Positions 31,999-40,995 of a stretch of DNA of 64,000 bases are shown in pieces. The number at the start of each line of letters is the position of its first letter. The first letter of the stretch is position 1. The notes under the pieces were generated by a model. It did no database searches. It had not been told where the DNA came from and worked only from the letters and a program-made list of their open reading frames with translations. The position numbers were made by a program, and so were the translations under genes. Origin of the DNA: Didymella arachidicola (Eukaryota > Ascomycota > Dothideomycetes > Pleosporales > Didymellaceae); contig CM049995.1 of assembly GCA_016630955.3 (NCBI GenBank), positions 124,001-188,000 on the forward strand, in the 5' to 3' direction.

Positions 31999-32494
31999 TA
32001 TATTATTACCTTAGGATCTTAACATCCTTAATATCTCTTATAATTTAGTAGTTACAAAAGACTATTCTAGCAAATAAAAACTTAAAACTAAGATATATGT
32101 AGCTTAGTAAGATATTATTGCAGGGATTGATTTAGCAAGGAAGTGCGCGGAAGCCATATACGCGCGGGAAGTACACAGGCGAGCTTACATGAAGCCGTTC
32201 AACGACCTAGCCCCACACTCCCACCGGAGATAGTCGCTAAGCTCCGCCGACCCACCCAGCCGTCACTAATCGCGGCGATTCTGCGCAAAGACACCGACAT
32301 ATCTGGGGAGTCTGTGGTCTCGGGCCCGAGTCGCGAGTCGACTCAGTGTATAAAAGAGCAGTCGTTCGCGTCGGGTGGGCAGACAGGTATACAGCAGACA
32401 AGACAGACATTGACATTATCGCTTTGCCGCGCCAAACCACACTACCACTACGAATTGTGGACTCTATTAAACTCACACAGCACCCTCATCCAAC
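31999..32494. other. AT-rich flank and promoter of the aldo-keto reductase
   Basis: The first 110 bp after the transposon are very AT-rich, like the 130 bp on its left side, suggesting insertion into an AT-rich island. TATAAAA lies at 32349-32355, about 140 bp before the next start codon. No gene. Confidence 0.6.
32349..32355 (+). promoter_or_regulatory. TATA box of the aldo-keto reductase gene
   Basis: A perfect TATAAAA in a GC-rich context, upstream of the start at 32495. Confidence 0.55.
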
Positions 32495-33631
32495 ATGCCA
32501 GAACTCGCAGGCAAGCAGGTCGGCGACGTGGGCTACGGGCTCATGGGTACGCATTCCCCTCCCCCCTTTTAATCCCACTTGACTAACAACGGCATGCAGG
32601 CCTGACATGGCGCGCCAACCCGCCGCCAAAAGAGCAGAGCTTCGAGACGATGCGGACAGCGCTGTCTCTGGGGGCGAATTGTTGGAACGGGGGGGAGTTT
32701 TATGGGCCGCCTGACGCGAATTCTTTGGAGCTGCTGAGCGAGTATTTCGCAAAGTACCCAGAGGACGCGGAGAAGGTGGTGTTGTGCATCAAGGGGGGGT
32801 TGATGCCGGGGCAGATGAGGCCTGATGGCAGCGAGAAGAATGTTAGGAGGAGTGTTGAAGAGTGTTTGAGGCGGTTGGATGGGAAGAAGAGGTTGGATTT
32901 GTTTGAGTGTATGTCTATGAAGTTGGATGGGGACTGCTGCTGATGAGGACAGGTGGGCGGGTTGATCCCAACACGCCGATTGAGGAGACGGTTGGGTACA
33001 TTGCCGAGTATGTCAAGGCTGGCAAGGTTGGCGGTGTCAGTCTGTCTGAGGTGGGCGCGAACTCGATCCGCAGGGCAGCGAGCGTGCACAAGATTGCTGC
33101 CGTGGAGGTGGAGTTTTCGCTCTTCTGCACGGACATTCTCAACAACGGCGTGGCCAAGGCGTGCGCTGAGCTGCAGATCCCGATTGTTGCGTACTCGCCT
33201 CTTGGACACGGGTTCCTGGTAAGATGGCAGGCATCATAGTCACGAGACATTACTAACAGCAGCAGACGGGCAGGTACAAGAAGCACAGTGACTTGGAGCC
33301 GGATTCGATGCTGTACCACCTGCCGCGCTTCCAGGCGGACGTGTTCGACGAGAACATCAAGCTGGTGCAGGCGGTGGAGGGCATCGCACAGAAGAAGGGG
33401 GTCACGGCGGGTCAGATTGCACTGGGGTGGGTGGTGCATCAGAGCGGCAAGAAGGGCATGCCCACAATCATCCCGATCCCGGGGGCCACGACGCCTGAGA
33501 GGGTCAGGGAGAACATGAAGCCGGCGAGACTGGACGAGTCGGACATGCAGGAGCTCGCGCAGATTCTGGGCAAGTTCCCGGTGGCGGGCGAGAGGTACGG
33601 CAAGGAGACGAATGCGTTTTCGTGGGCGTAG
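32495..33631 (+). CDS. Aldo-keto reductase, pyridoxal-reductase-like (AKR8 type)
   Basis: Four exons (32495-32546, 32600-32908, 32953-33218, 33266-33631) give 330 residues. The start MPELAGKQVGDVGYGLMG/LTWR, the block WNGGEFYGPPDANSLELL containing the catalytic Tyr, and VVLCIKGGLMPGQMRPDGS match fungal pyridoxal reductases (Plr1). The C-terminal cofactor-binding region has KKGVTAGQIALGWV and IIPIPGATTPERVREN. It reduces pyridoxal or a related aldehyde with NADPH in the cytosol. The introns are short (44-53 nt) and one acceptor (CAGCAGCAG, 33265) could shift by one or two residues. Substrate assignment is by family only. Confidence 0.9.
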
Positions 33632-34098
33632 AGAGGCGCAGATCTGATGGCACAGGCGGGTTAGCCTGTGTGTGAGGAGTGGAAGCCGGAGTGCGAGGGG
33701 TTGTGGAGAGTCAGGAAGAAATAGTAGTGTATAGAGTAATCCGCATGCGACCCAGCTAGTAGGCGAGGCCGTTGGAATTGCAGAACTCTTTGAAATCATC
33801 ATGTGGTGGGGTGGTGTTGGATGCATGCGTACCTGGTGTTGGATGCATGCGTACTTGGTGTTGGGATGTGTGAGTGTGTGAGTGTGTGAGTGTGTGAGTG
33901 TGTGAGTGTGTGAGTGTGTGAGTGTGTGAGTGTGAGTGTCGAGAGAGACAAAAGCTCGCGAGTGAGTGCGGCGAGCGCGGCGAGCGCGGCGAGCGGGAGT
34001 CCAAGCGTCGGAGCGCTGCAGGCGGACTGGTGCGATCCACCACGGCGACGCGCAGAGCGTCTCCCACCCACGACGCGAGTCTGCGCCAGCTCAGCGCC
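33632..34098. other. Intergenic/5' UTR with simple repeats
   Basis: Contains a direct repeat of GTTGGATGCATGCGTAC (two copies, about 33819-33855) and a long TGTGAG-type array. It probably forms the promoter and leader of the zinc-finger gene. Confidence 0.6.
33862..33943. repeat. (GTGTGA)n microsatellite
   Basis: About ten units of GTGTGAGT/TGTGAG in a row, followed by GCGAGCGCG triplications. It lies 150-230 bp before the zinc-finger gene start codon. Confidence 0.9.
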
Positions 34099-35427
34099 AT
34101 GGACTCGCCCGACTCCGGCCTGTCCGACTATGCGTACGCAAGCAGGCGACCCAATCCCCCTCCCGTGACTGACTGCCCCAGCTCCGACGACTTCCCCGAC
34201 GATGTCAAGGGCCGCCGCCTCAGCATGGAGCCCACGCCCGACACCCACGACCGGCCCAGCAAGCGCCTGCGCCTGAACAACCGCGCGCCCTCGTCGCCGC
34301 CCGCCGCCCTCGCCGCCGCGCCGCCGCTGCTCGAGGACCTGGGCGACGTCAGCGAGGACACGGACGGCAGCGTGCCCGCGTCGCCCAACCACCACCCGGG
34401 CATGTCGCAGGACGACGACTTCGGCCAGGAGCAGGTGACGGTGTGCAAGTGGGAGGGCTGCGACGCGGGCGACGTGGAGAACATGGACAATCTGGTCGAG
34501 CACCTGCACGAGGACCACATCGGCACCCGCCAGAAGAAGTACAGCTGCGAGTGGACCGACTGCACGCGCAAGGGCATCCCGCATGCGAGCGGCTATGCGC
34601 TGCGTGCTCACATGCGCAGCCACACGCGCGAGAAGCCTTTTTACTGCACGCTGCCGGGTGAGTCTTTTCTTCTCTTCTTCTTCTCTCTCTCCCCCAGCGA
34701 TGAGACGCCATGTACTAACACCAACCACCCAGAATGCGACCGCAGCTTCACCCGCTCCGACGCCCTCGCAAAGCACATGCGCACCGTCCACGAAACCGAA
34801 GCCCTGCGGCCCTCGGACCCCGTCCCGAAGCACCACTCCTCCAACCCCTCCAACAAATTCCAACGCATCAAGCTCGTCCTCAGCGGCGCCCTAAAACCCT
34901 CCTCCGACCGCGCCCTCAGCACCCCGGCCTCGCCCCCTCCGCACAACCCCGCATCCCTCGTCGACGCACACTACGCCCACAACAACGTAACGTACATCCA
35001 GGACCTCGCCGTCGCCGACCCCGTGCCCATGGTCCAGTTCCCGCCCGACATCTCCTTTACGCCCGCGGAGCTCGCGTTGCCTGCAGATGCCTTGTTCCAC
35101 GCGCTGCGCCGCACGCTGCTGTATGCGACCGAGGAGGGGGAGTGGTTGCGGCAGGAGGCGGAGGCGCTGGAGAAGCTGCGGAAGGAGGAGTGGGAGCGCA
35201 AAGAGGTCGTGTTTGAGAATTATATGGAGATGCAGATTAGCACTGCCAAGCGGGAGCGGATGGAGCGCGGGGCGCCGGAGATCGAGGGGTTTGAGGCTGC
35301 CGAGGGGGATGTTGCGCCGAGTCGGAAGTTGCAGATACACCCTGTGGATGGGCGGGTGCCGTGGTGGCGCGACGAGTGGGAGAGCAAGCTCGCTAGACCA
35401 GTCAAGGCCGAGGGGGATGTTGCGTAG
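34099..35427 (+). CDS. C2H2 zinc-finger protein, INO80 complex subunit Iec1-like
   Basis: Exons 34099-34657 and 34733-35427 give 417 residues. After an acidic/Pro-rich N-terminus come clustered YY1/GLI-like fingers: VCKWEGC...HLHEDH, CEWTDCTRKGIPHASGYALRAHMRSH and, across the intron, CTLPECDRSFTRSDALAKHMRTVH. The C-terminal half has a basic-acidic helical segment (RQEAEALEKLRKEEWERKEV). Architecture and finger sequences fit fission-yeast Iec1, a fungal INO80 chromatin-remodelling subunit. The intron is 75 nt without an in-frame stop; reading through it would insert 25 residues between a finger's Cys pair. Coding strand is C-rich in the first two thirds and G-rich at the end. Confidence 0.8.
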   Translation: MDSPDSGLSDYAYASRRPNPPPVTDCPSSDDFPDDVKGRRLSMEPTPDTHDRPSKRLRLNNRAPSSPPAALAAAPPLLEDLGDVSEDTDGSVPASPNHHPGMSQDDDFGQEQVTVCKWEGCDAGDVENMDNLVEHLHEDHIGTRQKKYSCEWTDCTRKGIPHASGYALRAHMRSHTREKPFYCTLPGESFLLFFFSLSPSDETPCTNTNHPECDRSFTRSDALAKHMRTVHETEALRPSDPVPKHHSSNPSNKFQRIKLVLSGALKPSSDRALSTPASPPPHNPASLVDAHYAHNNVTYIQDLAVADPVPMVQFPPDISFTPAELALPADALFHALRRTLLYATEEGEWLRQEAEALEKLRKEEWERKEVVFENYMEMQISTAKRERMERGAPEIEGFEAAEGDVAPSRKLQIHPVDGRVPWWRDEWESKLARPVKAEGDVA

Positions 35428-35588
35428 ATGAAGCCATGCCCGTCACTTTGCAACGGGTAATAACATTAGAGATACCAATTCATTCATGCAGTTTTAAAAC
35501 TCCGACCCGTCCCACGAACCGATAGCGTACACACTTCCCACCACCCTGTTCCCCCTCCCACAACTCCAACCCCACCATCCCCCCTCAC

Positions 35589-36270
35589 CTACCTCGCCTT
35601 CCTCTTCTCCGCCTCAGCGTTCTTAAACGGCCACCCACTCGTCCTCTTATCCGCCCCGGTCTTCCTACTAATCCGCCCATCACTACTCGCAAAAAGCACA
35701 CACCACAGCGCCACCGCCCCCAAAAACACACTCCCCACACTCCCCAGCCCAAACGAAAAAACACCCGTCTCCGTCCACAGCGCGTAGCAGTAAAACGCCG
35801 TCGCCGCGTGGAACAGCGCCGTGATGCTCAGCGTCGGTAACGCGTAGGGCGCCTTGGGGTCCGTCGACGATGTTGATACGCCTGTGCCATCCGTTAGCAT
35901 TAGTTGAGTGATTTGATAGGAATTTAAGAGAAGAAAGCGTACCTTCAGCGAGGCTGCTGCTGAGGGGCACAGAGCCCGTGAGTAGCACCGTGAGGACACC
36001 GAGCGTGAGGAGCGTGAAGCCGAGGGTGCGGGAGAAGTAGACTTCGAGGGTTGTGGCTTCGCGCACTTCGGGCGAGAGGAGCGCGACGATCATTGTTGGG
36101 CTGGCGATGAGGGGGATGGCTTGGGTTGCTGGGGGGTGTTAGTAGAGTTTGTGGGGGGTGGAAATGTTACGGACCCAGCCAGGCGGCGGTGCCGTAGCTG
36201 TAGAAGTAGTAGACCTAGACGGGAGTTAGTTTGGGGTGTGTTGGGATGGGGGTGGGATGCGTACATCCAT
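35589..36270 (-). CDS. Small four-helix membrane protein, conserved hypothetical
   Basis: Four minus-strand exons (36270-36265, 36214-36175, 36128-35943, 35881-35589) give 174 residues. The first coding exon is only ATG GAT; it then continues VYYFYSYGTAAWLATQAIPLI. Hydrophobic stretches LGFTLLTLGVLTVLLTGSVPL, ITALFHAATAFYCYALW and GSVGSVFLGAVALWCVLF suggest four membrane helices. The C-terminus is basic (RTSGWPFKNAEAEKRKAR) and should face the cytosol. The model depends on three short introns (50, 46 and 61 nt), one with donor GTCCGT, and on phase agreement at each. I do not recognise the family. Confidence 0.7.
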
Positions 36271-36691
36271 GATGGCTGGTTATGAGGGTGCTGAATTGAA
36301 CGACTTGTTTCTGGTGGTCGAATCAGTCAATTCAGTGAGGAGTGCAAAGGTGCGAGTTGTCGTGGCTTTGAAGAGAGGAATGTGCTTGAGCTTAAAGCAC
36401 CCTACGTCATTTACCCGCAATGATCTGCCGCTCTTTCCGGAACGCGGCTAACCGCAGCGAGCAAGCGCGTTCGGCTGGTAATGTGCGACACGCGTGGCTG
36501 TGACCTTGGAACTGCAGATGAAATGTGAGGTAGATGTGACGAATATTGTACAACTATGAGACAGTGTCTTGTTTATTTGTATGGTAACATGTGCCGCGGA
36601 GGTATTCGCGCATTTCCTCGTGCACAGCCTCAGACGCACCAGCCGGAACACCTCCACTTCTTCCCAGTAACGTCACTGTCATTCCTTGAAA

Positions 36692-37869
36692 TCACCCGTC
36701 TTTCTTGACGCCTCCAGCAGCATTAAGATCCCTCAGGACTCCCTTGACAGGCCAGACAAAGCCCTCCTCAACACGGCCGGTCTGGCCATCAACAATAGTG
36801 ACAAGGTACTCGGTCAAAGCCATACCGATATACGCACCAATGCCCGTGAAGATGTGCCACCAGCCATGCAGCTCGAACAGGAAACCCCAGGGAAGACCAA
36901 CGTAGTGCTTGACCTTGGTGACATAGCTGCAGAGATGGAAGTCGATACTCCAGAGGAAGTAGCCAAACAGGAAATTCGCTGGTCCTGGTCAGAAGGGTCA
37001 GTTTCGCGGATAAATCTGGACGTACCGACGCCAAACGTGGCCAGTTGTCCCATGCGCTTCCTGTGCCCCTCGTTTTTCACTCTCTCCCGGATCAGCTTCC
37101 GCGTCTTTCTAACTACCATGATGACCATGACGGCGAACACAATCTCGTGAACATAGATCTCGTCAGCTACGACGTGGTACGTAGAGACGGGAATCAGCAC
37201 GCCAAGGATGGCGAGCGTGTAGTTTCTGCGTTGCGCTGGAGTGGCCTCAAAGCAGAGGAGTTGGTGGAGCAGCGCGCCGACAGCGAGGAACATGGAAAGG
37301 TCGTCACCTGTGAGCGTCAGACATCGACCTCGTCTCGGCCGTTCAAAGCATGTGTCGAGTAGCACGTCCTCCAGAAAGATGCAGCAATCGAAATCTGACC
37401 TACCCATCTGGCTGTGATACTTGAGCGTAGCATGGAACCACATCGACAGCAATCCGACGCCAATAAGACCCCAGTACGGAAAGGCTAGGGTGGACCAGAG
37501 TCCTCCATCTCTGCGCGGCTGCACCCTGCGGAGACCATAAACACCGTAGATGACTGTGCAAGGTTAGTTGCTGTCATTCGCCCGGCAGACGTCGAGTACC
37601 ATAGATCGAATTCGTGATTGTATTGACGAATTCGCCAATGTACGGGGTGATGTTGTAATCCTATTGCAGTGAGCGCAAGATCTAGAGTTCTCTTCTGGTA
37701 TGCGTACCTCTTCACAAAAGCTACAAAGAATTAGCGAGTCAACTTACACGGCATCTGTCTCGGCGCAGATGCAGGTACCGCGCTGATCGCACACTCACTT
37801 GTGGTTCGAATTCGGCGCGCCCCAGACGCCCTGGCCAGGCGACGGCGGGTAAGGCCAACGGAATTGCAT
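36692..37869 (-). CDS. Alkaline ceramidase (Ydc1/Ypc1/ACER family)
   Basis: Six minus-strand exons (37869-37799, 37720-37708, 37660-37600, 37553-37404, 37307-37026, 36984-36692) give 289 residues. The second exon is only 13 nt but rebuilds the family signature NFCEEDYNITPYIGEFVNTITN. Further motifs are WFHATLKYHSQMGDDLSMFL with a zinc-binding His, YHVVADEIYVHE, and the C-terminal ELHGWWHIFTGIGAYIGM with two more His ligands. Seven membrane helices are expected. The enzyme hydrolyses (phyto/dihydro)ceramide to sphingoid base and fatty acid in the ER. The last intron is 41 nt if it ends at the first CAG, or 47 nt at the next one; both stay in frame. Confidence 0.88.
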
Positions 37870-38675
37870 GTTGCTGATTGGAAGCCGTTGCAATTGACTT
37901 GCTTCGAACGGGTGCAGGTGAAGCCTCGAGCGGCTTGCGGCTGCTGTTTTGTGACGCTCCGAGAGCTTTGACCAGAGCTCCACGTGCGCGCTAGGCTTGT
38001 GAATGCGGCTGTATGCATGAGATGCGTCCGTACGTCTTGACATGCATGGCTGTGGTTATCCTGCTCTGCAACTGGCCTGACCTATCATTCTTAGAAAGGA
38101 CCAAGTATTGAATTTGCTCGGGGGACCGCGAGAGCTAGGACGGGCTGCTGCCCACAACGTCAGCATCGCACATCAGGATGTCAACATTACATAGAGGGTC
38201 AAAAACTGCGCAATAATACGTTACCACAGTGGAACAGACTTGTCAGGTTGTTGGTCCCTTGTGCTATCGCTCTGAAGGTTGCTTGACCGAAATTCGGAAA
38301 GGTGTTTCATGTCATAGTACAGTAGATCAGCGACTTAACCTGCGACTTAAGATGTACAAACAGCTTAGTACAAAAGAGCCGGTTCTTTAAAATGGAACCG
38401 GTTCGGTAATTAGTGCACCCAGGCTGCTTCCCCGCATACCTCAGCCAATTCGTAGTCTTAACACAGCTAATAACTAAAGTTGCTGTAACTATCTGTTTTT
38501 AAAGCGTCGGAAGTCCTTAATAAGTAAACGAGCATGTACCGTAAACAAAGCTCGCCCTACATCGAAGAGTAGAAGTACTTTAGACCGCTCAATACTGCCA
38601 AAAAGGATACTGGCAGGTAAACAGGCGAACAGGCAATCACAACTCACTCTCGGTCCCCCATAGACAGCAAAAATA
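37870..38675. other. Intergenic, no supported gene
   Basis: Contains an imperfect palindrome around AGCCGGTTC...GGAACCGGTT (about 38380-38405) and an AT-rich stretch at 38450-38560. No coding sequence seen. Confidence 0.5.
38669..38673 (-). terminator. Pol III terminator of the tRNA-Pro gene
   Basis: On the coding strand TTTTT starts 3 nt after the discriminator base, a normal RNA polymerase III stop. Confidence 0.75.
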
Positions 38676-38873
38676 GGGTCCTGCCGCGACTCGAACGCGG
38701 GGCCTCTCGCAATAGTGCTTAGTGCTGGACAATTGTCCCTAAGCGAGAATCATCTGATTCGTTGTTAGATATTGCTGCTGCCGTGAAAGAGCAAGAGTAC
38801 TTACACCACTAGCTAGTTGATGTCAGATGTTGGTCGTCTGAGATGAATGTTGGGATACTCACACCACAGGACC
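38676..38873 (-). tRNA. tP(AGG): tRNA-Pro (AGG) gene with two spliceosome-type introns and one anticodon-loop intron
   Basis: Read on the minus strand, segments 38873-38863, 38812-38805, 38753-38737 and 38711-38676 join to a 72-nt tRNA. It has a perfect 7-bp acceptor stem (GGTCCTG/CAGGACC, discriminator C), D arm GGTCTAGTGGTATGAT, anticodon arm CTCGC-TTAGGGT-GCGAG with anticodon AGG, variable AGGCC, and T arm CCGCG-TTCGAGT-CGCGG. Intron C (38736-38712, 25 nt) is at the canonical 37/38 site. Intron A (38862-38813, 50 nt) has GTGAGT, branch CTGAC and TAG. Intron B (38804-38754, 51 nt) has GTAAGT, branch CTAAC and CAG. A and B lie after nucleotide 11 and just before nucleotide 21, and split the A-box. 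The B-box and a T5 terminator are intact. The exon between A and B is 8 nt. It may be functional or a decaying copy. Confidence 0.8.
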
Positions 38874-38893
38874 TGATTGGTTGTTTGATGGAC

Positions 38894-38919
38894 AAATATT
38901 TAGTTTTAAAAAATATTAA
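38894..38919 (-). promoter_or_regulatory. AT-rich upstream element of the tRNA gene
   Basis: A/T-only stretch with TATTTTTTAAAACTAAATATT on the coding strand in overlapping parts, 21-46 nt before the tRNA 5' end, where TFIIIB-binding TATA-like elements lie in many fungal tRNA genes. Confidence 0.5.
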
Positions 38920-40995
38920 CCAATCATTTAATTTCACGGCAAAGGTTGGATGGGCAAAAATAAGAATACCCTCGAAGCAATTGCCCTAGTCGGTCATGGC
39001 AGAGCTTAAGGGGCACTGCAATTATCGGCTCAAAAGCTCAGATGCGTTGGTGGTCTGATCTTTAGGCGAATCGAGGGAGGGTTGGCGGAGGACCGGAGCG
39101 CTCCGCATCACTGCGAGTCTGCGACCACACACGCGCGGTGAGAAGTGTTGCGCCACATGTTTCGAATGTATCTAAGTAACATCAGAACCAAACATGAGAA
39201 TAGTGACCGGGCCTGCATTTCCGAGCTCATTTGATAATTGTGAGTGGTAGGTAGCGCTACTCAAGGGCTCCTCGCCCGTCACGGCGGTGGAAATACCCAC
39301 ATGCAGCTTTTTCGCCAGTCCGAGTTGCATTGCAAATATCGCTAGAGCTTTGTGCATCTTCCTCATCTGTAGTTGTATAATTTTAGCAGGGTTGGGCGGA
39401 CACGCGATTTTTATGAAGTTTTAACCCTTCCAGCGTGAATTGGAAAATGGGTACCTTCCACGTGCATTCGTCGGGACACGCAACATCAACGTCACTAGTC
39501 ACGTCGTCAATGCCTACTTATTGTAACAATACACTAACTTCTTTGTTCTTCAGAAACGACGATAGCAAAATAGACATTACCCGTTGTTGATGCAGCGCCC
39601 ACGTTAGCTGGCGAGGATGCTTACTAGGAATGCTTCGGCTGGAAGTTGCACGTACACAGAATGTGGAGACTCTCCTCGAATTTGTTGCACAAAGCTCCTG
39701 ATCTAATCAACATAACTACAGTACCTCATACTTACGCCCACTACATATCTAAACTAAATCCCCTTGGCAGGACACTGCAGACTGTGTGATGACAAGTGGG
39801 ACATGTAGATAATATAGCAGATAACTGACCTGATGCAAGAGTCTTTTGTCAGAGTGATCATCGTGAATCCATTCAGTTTTCACACAACATGACAGTGATA
39901 TGTGTAATTGCGGAGAATCTCAAATTTCCAGGCGTTCGCACAGGCTCCAAATCAACTGGCAGCTCTCTTTCAAGTGTCCAAGAACGTGGGTCACCAATAA
40001 GCACTATTACTATATGTTCTTGCATTTCGGGTTGCTTGTCTTGCAAAGCCTCTCAACGCAAGCTTCTCTGCGCGACACGGCAGCACATCTTGCTTTGACC
40101 TTCAATGACATCCTTGCATGGGCCAAGCGCCACATGACCATCCTTAGAGCAGCGCGCTTGCATCAGACTGTTGTCCGGGCGGTGGTCGTGAGGCTCCGCT
40201 CAATTTCGTATCCCTTGGTTGTAGTCGGCGTTTGCGCCGATGTGTGAATCCACTCCCTGGCGTGACACTCGCATCAGGACTCAACCCTTGACAATTCTCG
40301 AGGTCATGACATAATTGTGGGTCATCGATAGACCGCCCAGCAATGCGGCTCTTTCGACTTTACCCGCGCTCTCTCTCAAGTCGTGATTTGCGATGTTTCC
40401 TTGCGGCTGTGGTTGCAAGAAGTACGACGAGCAGCTCGCATGTTTACATTGAGGTTTATCGGCGCACATCCGTCGGCGCATCAACCGAATGGCATCATGT
40501 CTTCTTAAAGTCGATGCACGATTGCAGATCGACTGCAACGTCGTAAGGAGGAAAAGATGCCGCGCTTCGTGATTTGCGCATGGAGCACTGAGCCGCTACC
40601 TCTGGTCTACATAGTAAGCTTCGGCAGGTGCGCCACTGACGCTGCAGGTCCAGGTGAGGCTCCTTTCTCCACTCACCACCCCAGAGCGTATCCCCAGACG
40701 GGCTTTTGCGCCAATTGGAGATGGCGCCAAATACGTGTGTTCCGAAAACCGACAACCATCGCGTGTAAACGGATGCAATTTGGCTCAATTTCATCGATCG
40801 GCGCAGCGTGCGACATGCGCACGCTGCGCGCCCGACGGAGCACCTTCTCCAGGCGGGGATCGAGCGACTCTGCTTGTTTTGTTGTTGGCTGACGTCTTCA
40901 TATTTAACACTGTTTGTTCCCTGCGTGCAGCTCGACAAGGTGATCAGCTCCGTTTCGACAATATCCCAAAGGCCTACAGAGCCTCCTCGCACATC
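38920..40995. other. Intergenic, no supported gene
   Basis: About 2 kb. Several 60-115-codon open frames exist on both strands, but none has a domain, signal peptide or convincing splice partners. The right part is presumably the promoter and 5' UTR of the sugar transporter. Confidence 0.55.

Noticed and set aside
33385..33518. Plus- and minus-strand Arg-rich frames inside the aldo-keto reductase and GC-rich genes
   Set aside because: Shadow frames caused by GC-rich codon usage.
38362..38412. Palindromic AACCGGTT segments
   Set aside because: Too short and isolated for a transposon end or terminator; no matching partner found.
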